From contig NC_092671.1 in assembly GCF_964355755.1 (NCBI RefSeq), positions 38,953,304-39,017,303 of the forward strand: a DNA stretch of 64,000 nucleotides, in the 5' to 3' direction. Source of the stretch: Antedon mediterranea (Eukaryota; Echinodermata; Crinoidea; Comatulida; Antedonidae). Position numbers and translations under genes: made by a program. The notes under the pieces were generated by a model. That model made no database searches. It was not told the DNA's origin and worked only from the letters and a program-made list of their open reading frames with translations. Position 1 is the first letter of the stretch. The number at the start of each line of letters is the position of its first letter. Shown one piece after another: positions 11,117 to 23,319 of the stretch.

Positions 11117-12107
11117 AGCAGGTTATATTTAACATGGCAGTGCATTATATACCTTAAACTCAACAGATAAACAGTTTGAGGCAGGTTATATTTTACATGG
11201 CAGTGCATTATATACCTTAAACTCAACAGATAAACAGTTTGCGGCAGGTTATATTTTACATGGCAGTGCATTATATACCTTAAACTCAACAGATAAACAG
11301 TTTGCGGCAGGTTATATTTTACATGGCAGTGCATTATATACCTTAAACTCAACAGATAAACAGTTTGCGGCAGGTTATATTTTACATGGCAGTGCATTAT
11401 ATACCTTAAACTCAACAGATAAACAGTTTGAGGCAGGTTATATTTTACATGGCAGTGCATTATATACCTTAAACTCAACAGATAAACAGTTTGAGGCAAG
11501 TTATATTTTACATGGCAGTGAATTATATACCTTAAACTCAACAGATAAACAGTTTGCGGCAGGTTATATTTTACATGGCAGTGCATTATATACCTTAAAC
11601 TCAACAGATAAACAGTTTGAGGCAAGTTATATTTTACATGGCAGTGAATTATATACCTTAAACTCAACAGATAAACAGTTTGCGGCAGGTTATATTTTAC
11701 ATGGCAGTGCATTATATACCTTAAACTCAACAGATAAACAGTTTGAGGCAGGCTATATTTTACATGGCAGTGCATTATATACCTTAAACTCAACAGATAA
11801 ACAGTTTGAGGCAGGTTATATTTTACATGGCAGTGCATTATATACCTTAAACTCAACAGATAAACAGTTTGAGGCAGGTTATATTTTACATGGCAGTGCA
11901 TTATATACCTTAAACTCAACAGATAAACAGTTTGAGGCAGGTTATATTTTACATGGCAGTGAATTATATACCTTAAACTCAACAGATAAACAGTTTGCGG
12001 CAGGTTATATTTTACATGGCAGTGAATTATATACCTTAAACTCAACAGATAAACAGTTTGAGGCAGGTTATATTTTACATGGCAGTGAATTATATACCTT
12101 AAACTCG
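11117..12107. repeat. 63-bp minisatellite, about 16 units
   Basis: Near-identical 63-bp units containing ATATACCTTAAACTCAACAG and ACATGGCAGTG repeat about 15.7 times. The few recurrent variants (GAGGCAG/GCGGCAG/GAGGCAA, GTGCATT/GTGAATT) are shuffled among units. Because 63 is a multiple of 3 and the minus frame lacks stops, the array appears as a 347-codon open frame, which is an artefact. It starts 180 bp after the ATXN7L3 stop codon, possibly inside the 3' UTR. Confidence 0.95.
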
Positions 12108-12407
12108 AAAGAAAGCAGTTTTTTAAACACTCTACATCAAGACAACTATTTCAATCGATTTCATAGTCACATTATGATTGTTTGATGATGTAATTTAAAT
12201 GTGAACAATGTAATGAATTCTATGTTGGAATGTTAACCAATGAATTAAAACATTTCAAGCAAATATATTTATGATATCATGTGTTGTGTATATGTTGGAT
12301 TTTAGTATCAATTATGTGATTTGAAGAGGTAAAAAAAGAACACAATTCAAAGTGTGTATGTTTTTACAATTTTTTTATTTCTACAATGTTTTACGAGGGT
12401 TGTACAT

Positions 12408-12448
12408 CCAGGGAGGTATACAAATAATTGTTTTTATACCTCCCTGGT
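12408..12448. repeat. Small foldback CCAGGGAGGTA/TACCTCCCTGG
   Basis: Perfect 13-bp arms around a 15-base AT loop. Related to the CCATGGAGGTA foldbacks at 30349 and 31477. Confidence 0.7.
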
Positions 12449-13150
12449 CCATCCAGCCGAAGCTGATCATTAGGGACCCTCACAAATATACAATATGACA
12501 TAAACATGTAACAATTGAAATTAAATTAAAATAAATATAATCTAAATAAACAATATAAAATAATGGTCAAAAATTTTTTATTTATTTATTTTTTTCAATT
12601 TTGAAATATACTTTTTCATTTTGTTCACTTCATGAGCATTTGAAGATTTGTTAATAATATAAAGAAGAAATACATATTGGCTATATGTAAAAGAAAGTAG
12701 ATGGTGGAACACTGCCCTAAAAAAAGAGGTCATAATAGTCATCTACCGGATAACATAAACTTAAAATAAAATGAAATAATTTCCTTTAACCTTTATTACA
12801 TGCATGTACGATGATTAAAAATCGAAACTTTGCTCTAAGAAAAACAAAGTATGTTATTGAACCAGGGAGTAGCATTATTATCAACTCCCTGATTGAACAT
12901 TTTAAAAGGGCAAATTGGTATTTCAAAGTGCATTACTTGTGTACCATGACTAAGCAACAACAAAAGAGTTATTGTTTTAAAAAGGAAATAAATTTCTGGC
13001 AACAATTTACTTTTACATAAAATGAAAAACATTATGAACACTTCCCTGGGAAGACGTCATAAGTACCCAACTACCGGATATAAGAAGATTACCTTGTTCA
13101 TGCCCTGGATGGTATCTGTGTTTTCCAAAAAGTTAAAATTAAAGACTACT

Positions 13151-13157
13151 TATATAA
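13151..13157 (+). promoter_or_regulatory. Possible TATA box of UNC5CL-like copy 1
   Basis: TATATAA lies 79 bp before the start codon, allowing a short 5' UTR. The surroundings are AT-rich, so chance occurrence is possible. Confidence 0.3.
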
Positions 13158-13235
13158 TAGTAGGCTTTATAGCTCTCACGTAATGAAATGTGATCTTGTT
13201 TCGGACACAACCCAGATCAGTAAAGAAGAATAAAG

Positions 13236-15939
13236 ATGTCTGTTTCGACAACCTCATCGCAAGATTCACAGAATGCAACGAATGCAGTACCACTACCAGC
13301 TGCACAACAAGAGACATGTGCCGAATGTATAGGCCTAGACGATGTTGTATCTAAAGAACGTCGACTATTTAGCAGCTCCGATCATAAACCGATTAGTTGT
13401 GTGGAACATCAAGAAAATATGATATCTAAAAGGTGTGAGAAAATGTACACTAAGTGGAAACGAAGCAGTCGACCCCTTGTATCTTCGAACGACCCGCTTT
13501 CAGAAATAAGTACAGATGGTAAGTTTACCATTGGACTCATTGGTAAAGAAGGTGGTCATCTTGAGATAAGAAATGGAGACATTCAGCTTTATATTCCGCC
13601 AGGATCATTGTCAGACGTTGACGAAGAATATGTATTTATGTATGCAGACTCAGTCCATCATAACTTGGTTAAATATGATGTTATCATTTGCGGCCCTCCT
13701 GGTCTGCAATTTAATAACTCAGTTTTGTTAAGATTCCCAAACCCAAAATCACAAGATGATGAAAGAAGCTTAGTGAAACTCAGTGTTCAGGAACTTGGCA
13801 AACCTTTGGAGTGGAGGTCGCTTGACACGACAACCGATGGTTATTTCTTTTTGGAAGATGGCAAAATAATGCTGCATATGAACCACTTTACCGGAATCAA
13901 AGTTAATGCTGTAGTACCCGCAATTCAGCAGACAGTGGAAGAAAAATGCAAAGCCGTCTACGTTACCGCGTTTTTAGAACAGCAAGACCAACACTACTTT
14001 TTGTTTCGAGTATTCTGCAGTACATATTGTGCTTTAAAGGTAAATAATACTTTATGCTATCTACAGGCCATCCAACTTCTGCATCCATAAAATAGTCCTC
14101 ATTTAGGCTAAAGTAATGTTTGAGGAAACAGACAACTCAATCTTTGCTCTATTTTCAAAATTTAAAGTTTAAATTTAATTAACAAATGTATAAATCTTAT
14201 AAAATTATTTCAGCTTGTGAATACAGAAGAATCCGAACGTGGATCTCGAAAAATGGGAAACCCAGTTAAAATGGGGTTGTTTCAACCACAAGACGAGGTC
14301 ACTTTACAAATGTTTGGTTGTGTGGGCTGCCTAGCGGAACCAACTCACTATGTAATTACACATTTTTGTTATATAACTATTAGATAGTCCTACTTTTCCT
14401 AAGTTTATGGAGATCGTGGTAGATTTGTGACTTTTTGTCCCTAAGTACCGCGTATATCAGTAGATAGATAGTCTATGGGTGATAGACCTACACATTTCAT
14501 TTATTTGTTTTTTCTGTACATTGAAAACTATAAAGACAACTGCAAAGATAACCAAACATTTTTATAATCATTTATGTTCTTTTTTAAGAGCATCTGTGTC
14601 GATGACGTCTTGTCTGATTTGGGATATATCCATCGCCAATTTGTGTTGGAAAGTTTAAGTACTACAGCTTGCCTTAAGTTCCAAGTTGATGTTGGTAGCA
14701 AGACTATTCATATTGAACGAGTTAAACTAGCTTTCACTAAGGCACATAACACACCCAGTAAAACGTTTTATAAGGTACGTTATGTATTTAATTACACTAT
14801 AAATATGCTTACTCGCCATATCTTAAATGTAAGACCTATTTTTATTTTATTGGTTTCGGAGATTTATTTCGATGATATTTCGATACGGTACATGCCTAAA
14901 TAATTATTATCGTTTTATATTTATTATATTCTTGTTTCGCTTTTAATTATCATAAAATTATACCAGTTATTATTCAATTTTTTTCTTCCTTTTTAAAAAT
15001 TTCATACGCATCCAACAGCGAGTAAATCGGCAATTAGGCCCTACAGGACGGATAAACTCATTTATCGTGCTTATAAACTTAGTCTCGTTTGAGTCTTATG
15101 GAGTTGAGTTTAAAGTGTCCGTTACAACCCTGGCACTAGGTCCGGACTGAATCCTGGGCCTTGGGATTGGAAGGCAAGCAAACTACCAAGCTAGCAGCTC
15201 AAATATTTAGGATATTGAATGAGCCTGGTGTGTGACTTGTAGCAATGGCACAGAGTAGGCCCTTATTATTATTCTTACCATTCAATAGTCGAGTGACTCA
15301 TGGTGTTATAAATTAGTTTATACCTCCACGAGTGGCCTACCACAACAACATACAACAATATACCTCCATGATACAAGCAAGTAAATGTTGTTGACTCTGA
15401 TACAAATAGCAATTAAACATTATATTTTAGTATTCGTACGTGTATTATGTTTACAATAGATTGAAGTACCTGATCACCGTATTTACCAGGAACCCGAATT
15501 TACATGTTCACCGCTGAAAACACACATTCTATCACCTGAAATGCGTAGGGAACTGTCAATGGAACTTGATGTTTTAACAATAGTTCAGAGAAAAGGAGAG
15601 CCTAAACCGAGGCCTTGTGACTATCGAGGCTTGGCAGAATTAATGGGAATGTCCGCAAGATATATAAATTGGCTTGAAGCTCCTAAAAATTGTCGAACAA
15701 GTAGTAGTCCGACAATTCTGCTGCTAAACACGTGGGAAATCGAGTGTAGCAAGAGGCAATTATTGGTACCGAATGCTTTAAAAGAGCTGGAAATACTGCT
15801 AATTAAACTTGGGAAAAACGCCTGTATTGAAATTGCCCAAAGGGGCAAAATTGCAAGAATGAGACAGTTCAAACATCGCCCTAGGGTCTATTCTGCACCA
15901 CCCAGTATGTGCGTGAACCCTTACAAAGATGTTCTTTAA
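13236..15939 (+). CDS. UNC5CL-like ZU5-UPA-death domain protein, copy 1
   Basis: Four exons: 13236-14039, 14214-14351, 14589-14774 and 15460-15939. All introns are phase 0, giving 535 aa (human UNC5CL is about 520). After a hydrophilic N-terminus of about 85 residues the ZU5 domain begins (GKEGGHLEIRNGDIQLYIPPGSL) and ends near HFT at residues 217-219. The UPA domain follows (FRVFCSTYCALK ... GNPVKMGLFQPQDEVTL). A death domain of the UNC5 type spans about residues 404-500 (CDYRGLAELMGMSARYINWL, SPTILLLNTWEI). No signal peptide or membrane segment is visible, unlike true netrin receptors and unlike human UNC5CL, which has an N-terminal anchor. In mammals UNC5CL signals through its death domain to IRAK kinases and NF-kB. 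A similar role here is inference. First gene of the array. Confidence 0.88.
15015..15215 (-). mobile_element. tRNA-derived SINE fragment, type 1, copy 1
   Basis: On the minus strand there is a tRNA-like head (TAGCTTGGTAGTTTGCTTGC, later GGATTCAGTCC, resembling A and B boxes). A body containing TTTATAAGCACG is shared with 55615-55760 and 61008-61110. It lies in intron 3 of copy 1. Confidence 0.55.
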
Positions 15940-17137
15940 AATTCTGTGACAATCCGAATGTCTAACCTCTGTAAGATTTCCTGTAGAGTTTTGTTTTGTA
16001 GATTCTCTATAGGCCTCTAGCAAATATAAAATTGTAGGCCATACAATCATTTTAGATTAGTACTATATTATCTATGAAATTCATAGAAATTGCCATACTT
16101 TAAAAAAAAATTCTTTAAACATTAAGCACTAACTGTTCCTTATATGCTAGGATACATTGATGTTTTGTATAAGTATAGGCATATCTCAATTGTGTTCAAA
16201 TACTTATCCTACTGTGAATTAATATTAATAATTGCTGATTTGTTTACAGATACAGATACAGATAACTTTTATTGTCCAAATAAACTGGAAATTGCATTTG
16301 CTCACTTATCACATTTTTTTTGATAAGTCAAAAAGATATCAACCGATTACTATGTCGAATATCTATGGTTGCATAGGTATTAATTAGACCTAATAATTGG
16401 GGAGTTTGTTGATTAGTAGGTTGTTATAATAATAAAATAGTTTGAACCACCAGGAACATTGGAATATAGGCCTACTTTGAATGTAGGCTAAATGTAATTT
16501 TGATTGAATCAACCGTTTTATAAAACATTTTCAATTCGACTTAACACGTAAAATATAAATTTAAAAAAAGAATGTACAGTGAATGTAAATATTGTACAAT
16601 ACTGTAGAGCTAGGATAGACCGATAATTAGTATCTTTAACTGGCGCACGTTTTGTAGCATAAAAAGACAATAAACATAATACGATATTTGACATTAAGTT
16701 TACGAAGATGTTTTACTTTCCCACTAATGTGCTTTACTCATTCGTAATATTACATAATTTGTGATCGTGTGATTTTATCTGCGACCGAACTAATAACTAA
16801 CTGAAGCGTGAACATGTTTTTGTGCTTTCAACCAAGGCAATCTAACCACAACAGGACAATGGAAGAACTCGTAACATTCCTTATTAGATATTTTTATGAT
16901 ATTCAGCATCCTGTTGTTAAATTGCTTGGAGTTGGAGTTATAAATAGTTAAATGCTACTAATAATCTTTAGTTAGTATTGTTTGTATAACAAATGGTGTT
17001 ATAGTAGGCATACGTTATTAAACTTTGCTCTCAGCGTCCAATCTTTCCCCCTTTCGATTGTTGCATTGATGTCTGTTGTAGTATTCTGCAGTACAAAAGG
17101 AAAGATCAGTAAACAGGAGAGAAAGGAGGTAAAGTGT

Positions 17138-17151
17138 GGGGGGGGGGGGGG
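17138..17151 (+). repeat. G14 homopolymer
   Basis: Fourteen consecutive G residues in otherwise AT-rich DNA. It could form a quadruplex and is prone to length change. Confidence 0.9.
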
Positions 17152-17409
17152 CCGCTTTGGAATCAGAATAGCAATGAATAGGAAGATATATTGATATAGT
17201 GTCCTTTGAGTACGAGTAGTGGTGAACACCACAAAAGAGAAAAAAAAAACAGGAGAAACTCGATGAGAGTAAAGTTTAATAACATGGGCCTACTGTAACA
17301 CCATTGTTATACCATAGAGGCAATAAGTGTTATTTCCTCCATGCTCATACTAATGGTTGAGTGAATCATAAGTAAACATTGATACAAATAATGCTATCTA
17401 TAGTAGCAT

Positions 17410-17640
17410 TAAACTATACAATTATTTATAGCACAATATTGTACTTTCCAAAAAGTAAAAAATCAACTAAAAATAATAAGTGGTCATTGCTGTTCAAATA
17501 AAGTAATACTTGTTCTTTTCACCTCGGTGGCTCTATTATGTTTGTCTTCATTGTTGTTAGTTCACAGAATTATTGTTGTTTTGGAAAGGAAACAGCATCA
17601 TATTCTGTGTTTTCTCAGTGAAGTTAAAATTAAGTTTCAA
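17410..17640 (+). promoter_or_regulatory. Conserved upstream module of copy 2
   Basis: Shares ordered blocks with 26745-27010 upstream of copy 4: TATACAATTATTTATAG, GTACTTTCCAAA, GGTTCTATTATG-like, TATTGTTGTTTTTGGAAAG-like, and CTGTGTTTTC followed by CAGTGAAGTTAAA. A shorter relic is seen before copy 3 (23155-23225) and a fragment before copy 1 (13114-13145). Likely the ancestral promoter/5' UTR of the array. Confidence 0.6.
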
Positions 17641-17683
17641 TATAACGACATTTACAGGGATTTAAACTCAGATCATAAGCAAT

Positions 17684-20600
17684 ATGTTTGTTTCGACAAC
17701 CGCGTCGCAAGTTTCCAAAAATACATTGAATGAAGAAGTAGCTGCACAACAGAAAACATGTACAGAAGAACGACTATTTAGTAGATATTGTGATGAAAAA
17801 CGACTCAAGTATGAGGGTATAAAGTATCAAGAGAATATGATAGCTAAAAATTGTGAGAAAATCTACACAAAATGGAAACGCATGTCTTCAAGCGGTAAAT
17901 CGTTTTCAGATTTAAGTAGAGATGGAAAGTTTACAATTGGATACATTGGTAAAGAAGGTGGTCATCTGAAGCTAAGAAATGGAGACATTCAGCTTTATAT
18001 TCCGCCAGGAGCAATGGCAGACGTCGCCGAAGGTTATGTATTTATGTATGCAGACTCAGTCCATTATAACTTGGTTAAATATGATGTTATCATTTGCGGC
18101 CCTCCTGGTCTGCAATTTAATAACTCAGTTTTACTAAGATTTCCAAACCCAAAATCACAAGATGATGCGTTGCCTGAAAGACCCTCAGTGAAACTCAGTG
18201 TCCAGGAACTTGGCAAACCTTTGGAATGGCGGTCTCTTGACACGACAACCGATGGTTCCTTCTTTTTGGAAGATGGTAACATATTGTTGCATTTGAACCA
18301 TTTCACTGGAATCAAAGTTGACGTAGGAGTACAAGCTGAGCAAATCCCAACAACGGCCCCAGATCAAGGAAACCTTATCTTCCTTTCTACTTTTTTGGAA
18401 CATGAAGATGGACGCTACTTTTCATTTAGAGTACACTGTAGTACCTATTCTGCTTTGGAGGTAAATATGGCGTAACAGCAAAACGATAATAACTATACAA
18501 AACAGTATTATAGCATATAATATAACAATTGCATAAACAGTAACTTTCTATTAATCTACAATGTTGTTATTTTCAGGATGTGAACAAAGATGAATTAGGT
18601 TCAAAACAAATTGGGAAGCCAGTTAAAATGGGTTCTTTTCGAAAACAAGATGAAATTACCATTACAATCATGAATTGTGTAGACTGTAAAGTGGAACCAT
18701 CTGACTATGTAATTATACATTTGTATACTTATTAAAAGATTATGTTTTTGGACATGAACTTCCACTTTGATTAGCATTTTATTCATTATATGGGTACATT
18801 CACAACGTTGGTTAATATTAATATAGGTCTTTCCCGCCGATCATTGTGTTTGGAATTTCATTATAATACTGCATAGGACTACTCCAAAATTGTTTGCACT
18901 AAAATCTTTCCAATATAGAATCTCTCATCTCTATATTTTTTATTTTATCCATGGTATACATTTCCTATTTATTTTAGCAACAATTAGTAGTATAACATAG
19001 TATTCAGTTGAATAAATCTGACTTAATATTTTATTTTGTGTTAAGAAACATGAGCTATGATTTTTTTTTCGTAATATAGGTTTCGTTTATAATGGTTTCT
19101 TCTCTATTTGTTATGGGTGTGGTTACGTTTTTGTCTGTTTCTTGGAACTTAAACTAAATAAAATAATTAACCGTACTCTATTAAATTTTAAGAGCATCTG
19201 TGTCAGTGAGGTCGTGTCAGATGTTGATAATCATATCCACCGTCAATTTGTGCTGGAATGTTCAAGTAACTTAGCTTTCCTGAAGTTTCAAGTTAATGTT
19301 GGTGGCAAGACTGTTCATATGGCACGAGTGAAAGTTGAACCTGATAAAGCACCAACGGCTGTTAACAAGTTGTACTTACAGGTCAGTTTGAAGTAGATTG
19401 TGTCCGTGATCTACATCGTCTTGCCAATGTTTATATACGAACCATCAACCTATTTTAACAATTACCGTATATGGCCTACATTGGACAGATTATCACCTTG
19501 TTCTCTGATAGTTTATTTGCTCTTATCGACGTATTCGCAGTTCATAATTATGCATTTATTAACTAAAAGAGAACATTTATTAAAATAATCCTTTTTCAAT
19601 TTTCAAACTTGCAAAGAACAAGTCATTACATCGGGGAAAAACGTTAGACAATGACTAAACATAAAAGAATTGTGTTTCATAAAATGATTTTTAAATTCTC
19701 AAATTTTTTAAAAATGAGTAGTAATTAATGATCATGTATAAGGAAATTAAATATTTTATAACGATGTTTGGAAACAAAAGGTTATTTAGACCAAACGTCT
19801 TTGTATTAGCTTTGTAAACTTCTTTTGTAAGTGTATTATAGAAAAATATAAGAAGATTAATGAAAAAAGGAGGTAATACGGAATACAAAGTGAATTTACA
19901 AGATTAAAAAAAAGTTAATGATGAAGTTTATCAAATTGTAATGACATTTGAAATTAACATTATTATTTTATGTTTTTGCCGAAATGAATAAAAAAAATTT
20001 AAAATAAAATAAAATAACAAAAATAAATAATAAATAATATTATTTTATGTGATTACATGTAAGATGATATTAATGTGAATAAAAGTGGTGTTTAGGCCAA
20101 ATAAGAGAGAGAAAAAAAGTAGTAATAAATATATATATATTTATATAAGAAAATAATAAATATTTGAGTTACAATTTTGATTGTATTCGTAATACCGTTG
20201 TATCCAAATCATCATACTAAAATACAAAACTGAAAGCAAATTCGGTAAGAATTAAATATTTTGATTGTTTAATATCTTTAGGATGAAGTCGAAGAATTTC
20301 ACGATGAGTATCAAGAATCAGAATTCACACCTTCACCCCTGAGTCGACCAATTCTAACAACAAAGATGCGTCGGGAACTGTCAATGCAACTTGACATGCC
20401 GAGAATAGTACAGTGGAAAGGAGAATCTAATGCCAGGTATTGTGACTATCGAGGCCTTGCAGAGTTGATGGGAATGTCAAAAGAATTCATAGACTGGATT
20501 AGAGCTCCAAAAAATTGTCTAAAAAGTAGTAGTCCGACAATTCTGTTGCTAAACAAGTGGGAAATCGAGTGTAGCAAGAGGCAATTGGTGACATCTGATG

Positions 20601-20770
20601 CTTTGAATGAACTAAAACAATATCTTATTAAACTTGGACAACATTTCTGTATTGAGATAATAGAAGGTAACATTCCAGGAAATAAGTATAACTTTCGGCC
20701 ATCGAAAAGACGCAAGGAGATTGTTGCTGATAATAATCCACCCCAACGTCGGTGGTCGGCAGTGCTGTAG
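17684..20770 (+). CDS. UNC5CL-like ZU5-UPA-death domain protein, copy 2
   Basis: Exons 17684-18460, 18577-18708, 19193-19381 and 20282-20770, phase 0 throughout, 528 aa. ZU5 starts at GKEGGHLKLRNGDIQLYIPP. HFT is at residues 206-208. UPA includes FRVHCSTYSALE and GKPVKMGSFRKQDEITI. The death domain includes CDYRGLAELMGMSKEFIDWI and SPTILLLNKWEIEC. The N-terminus (MFVSTTASQVSKN) aligns with copies 1 and 4, which supports this start. It ends in a short basic tail (KRRKEI ... QRRWSAVL). Its exon 1 is almost identical to that of copy 3, so the two are the youngest pair or have been homogenised. No defect is visible. Expected to be a cytosolic death-domain adaptor. Confidence 0.88.
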
Positions 20771-20890
20771 GTCCACTGGAATGGTGATTTGCTCAAATTT
20801 AAACATATTTAAATAGGCAGCTAAAAAACGTTTTTGCTCCAAACAGGGTATGCCATACAAGTCAAGACAGTCTAACAACATTGCCTTACA

Positions 20891-20896
20891 AATAAA
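20891..20896 (+). terminator. Polyadenylation signal AATAAA after copy 2
   Basis: A canonical hexamer 121 bp downstream of the copy 2 stop codon. Plausible, though the hexamer is common in AT-rich DNA. Confidence 0.45.
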
Positions 20897-21324
20897 AGTT
20901 TATCTATGAACTGAATTTGTTTAATAAAGTAGCAATTAAAACAAAATTAACTCACAGTCAAATGTAGTAATCATGTTTACTTATTAAATAAAATATTGTA
21001 TAATAAATGATTTAATACCACAATGAGTACAGTAGTATCTAGCTTTTTATTGACTAGGTAAGACAATATTAGTATAAGTTACCGTTCTTTTATTATTAGT
21101 TTTATGACAATTTTCTATTCTAACTGTGTCAATAAAACACTGCAGTATTAATCACAATTGTACGTCATTCAGATCTATACGTCTATTGGCAACATTCAGG
21201 ATTTTACATCATGTGATTTATTTTACTTCATTTATTGGATCTAAATATTCACATGGTTTTGCACACGTGAATTGATTTAATGCCACGTTCTTGAAGTGTA
21301 TTATGAAATTGTTGATTGCCATTG

Positions 21325-21396
21325 CATGCGCCTTGAGCACTCTTGAGTGGTATGTGCGCTATAAAAATCCTGTAATATTATTGTTATTATTATTGC
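21325..21396 (+). mobile_element. Retroelement 3' tail with (ATT)n, copy 1
   Basis: GCGCCTTGAGCACTCTTGAG followed by GTATGTGCGCTATAAAAATC and an ATT microsatellite. The same unit occurs inverted at 28856-28925 and 34732-34790, typical of a LINE/SINE 3' end. Confidence 0.6.
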
Positions 21397-21959
21397 ATTA
21401 CCATTGTAATTGTATTATGCCTATTGCTGCATGTGGAGCTAAGGGCTAAATATTTACCACCAAACTTAATTCTAAAATACCCTATACTTTACTCATGTTA
21501 CCGGTAGGCCTAGTATATTTTTAACCTTGACTGATTTATTTAATAAACTATCCTTAATACTCTTAATTCTTATTTCTATCAATTATACTATTGTTAATAA
21601 CTGTGTAGATTTCGTATTTATTTGGCACTACATTTTCTGTAAATAATTATATTAGTAATAATTACTGTCTAGATCTCGGCGGAATTCTTTACGATTGAAC
21701 AAGAGGATCGAATCGAAAATCGAAGAATGTACTCAGAATATATATGTCTGGAACATTTTGTCATTATTGTATGAAATCTAATTTACTAACAATTTAATTA
21801 AATTTCAGTTGAACCATTTATTGGTTCCTTACTGTGAGTTTGTACGGTTATTTTGATAGGTCTCTCAGATGCAGCTTGTATAAATTATAATGACGTAGGT
21901 GAAACACTTAATATACACCGTATTAAAGGAAATGGTGTGATTGTTAAAATACGACCACA

Positions 21960-22503
21960 CACATCCTCAGTTTTCAAATAGTGGACAACCACATTTATTT
22001 AAGACAATGCCTAAATAGAAAGTTTGGAAAATGTTCTACTACGACTAAATGTTATCTATTTAAGAGTTACTGTGTCAGCATGTACTGTTCAACATTATGG
22101 GGTAGGTATAATAAGAGCACTCTGAGATCACTGATAGTATTTTATAACAATGCATTACGTTTGTTGCTGAAGCAGCCTAGAAAGTGTAGTGCAAGCATGA
22201 TGTTTGTCTTAAATGACGTCCCATCCTTTGATGAATTCATTAGAAAATCTGTTTTTAGTTTTAATAATCGTGTGAACGCGCGCAAGTGGTAATTCCTTGA
22301 TCATGGCCATCAATCGCCACTTTCTTAATGTGTCAAGAATGCACATACAATGGATTGCCTTGTTGCATTGACTTTATATATTTATATATTTTTGTTTTTT
22401 GCTATGAGCTCTTAGATTAAGATTTGTTTTTCTTTCTTTTGCTATGGATATGTTATGTCACCGTGATATTCCGAAATAAAAAAAGATGAATGAATGAATG
22501 AAT
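21960..22503 (+). mobile_element. Non-LTR retrotransposon 3' end
   Basis: Encodes about 100 codons of a LINE reverse-transcriptase C-terminal domain (CLNRKFGKCSTTTK, LFKSYC, YCSTLWGRY, YNNALRLLLKQPR, FVLNDVPSF). It is followed by an untranslated region and a GAATGAATGAATG tail. 5'-truncated. Confidence 0.8.
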
Positions 22504-23295
22504 GCCAAGCGATGTCCAAGTAAAATTAAAATATTGATTTTCTGTTTATTTGATTTACTCTATTCTTTCGGCAAGGATTACTTGATATACAGGTCTTTTT
22601 TTTTTTTAAATATAATATTTGTATCCCGTTACTATTAACCACTTGAAGTATTCACCTTATAATACTCAATAAGATAATGGTTTTTCTCATGGTGCAGCTT
22701 CAAATGTCTCAAGATTTAGGAATATAACTAAACATGCAAGTAATGTATTTTGATTCATTTTTATTGAATCAACCATTAGGCCTATATACCTTATTAGCCT
22801 ATAGTTACAAACATGAGTGTACAACGAAAAAAAAGTACAGTGAATTTAAATGTAGAAAAGGTTCAATTTCAATTCAATTCATCGACATTTTTATTCCATA
22901 ATCAAAATAAAAACTCATGTATTTTAATCAATCATTGGACCTAAACCATTCTTATTATTCTTGATGGCCTACGTGAGCACTGGGGAAAGGAACGAACAAT
23001 AGGAATGAAGAAAGTTGGTAGTATAAAGTCCAATCACATGATGGGCGGTATACAGTACCATTGTTATGATAATATTCGGTACGTAGTTTGAATAAATATT
23101 TGGGTTATTGTTGGGTATTGGGTTTACACATAATGCTATTTATACTAAATATGTATTTTCCCAAGGCAAAATATGAACTAATAATAAGTGGTATAAATGC
23201 TGTTTGTGTCAAAACATGCAGAGATACAACACATCAAACTGTATGTTTCCGATTCAACATCGCAGGTTTCTAATGATTTGAATTTCAAATTACCG

Positions 23296-23298
23296 TAG
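23296..23298 (+). pseudogene. In-frame stop in the ancestral 5' coding end of copy 3
   Basis: Sequence from about 23240 resembles the first codons of copy 2 (VSDSTSQVSND versus VSTTASQVSKN). The reading frame that joins the gene meets TAG here, 24 bp before the ATG at 23320. Confidence 0.65.
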
Positions 23299-23319
23299 CA
23301 GCATAGTTATCAACACAAT

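Larger units (their letters stand above)
10938..13235. other. Spacer between ATXN7L3 and the UNC5CL-like array
   Basis: Contains the end of the ATXN7L3 transcript (poly-A site not identified), the 63-bp minisatellite and AT-rich sequence with two small foldbacks. No gene is recognised. Confidence 0.6.
15940..17683. other. Spacer between UNC5CL-like copies 1 and 2
   Basis: AT-rich with no gene recognised. It contains a 14-base G run at 17138-17151 and, from about 17410, the upstream module shared with copy 4. Confidence 0.55.
20771..23319. other. Spacer between UNC5CL-like copies 2 and 3
   Basis: No gene recognised apart from a non-LTR remnant at 21960-22503 and a retroelement tail at 21325-21396. 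A degenerate copy of the ancestral 5' coding end lies just before copy 3. Confidence 0.55.

Noticed and set aside
11002-12045. 347-codon minus-strand frame with 21-residue repeats
   Set aside because: Translation of the 63-bp minisatellite; no start context, homology or splice structure.
13236-15939. True netrin receptor UNC5
   Set aside because: No Ig, thrombospondin or membrane segments in or upstream of the gene, and the N-terminus has its own ATG conserved in copies 1, 2 and 4.
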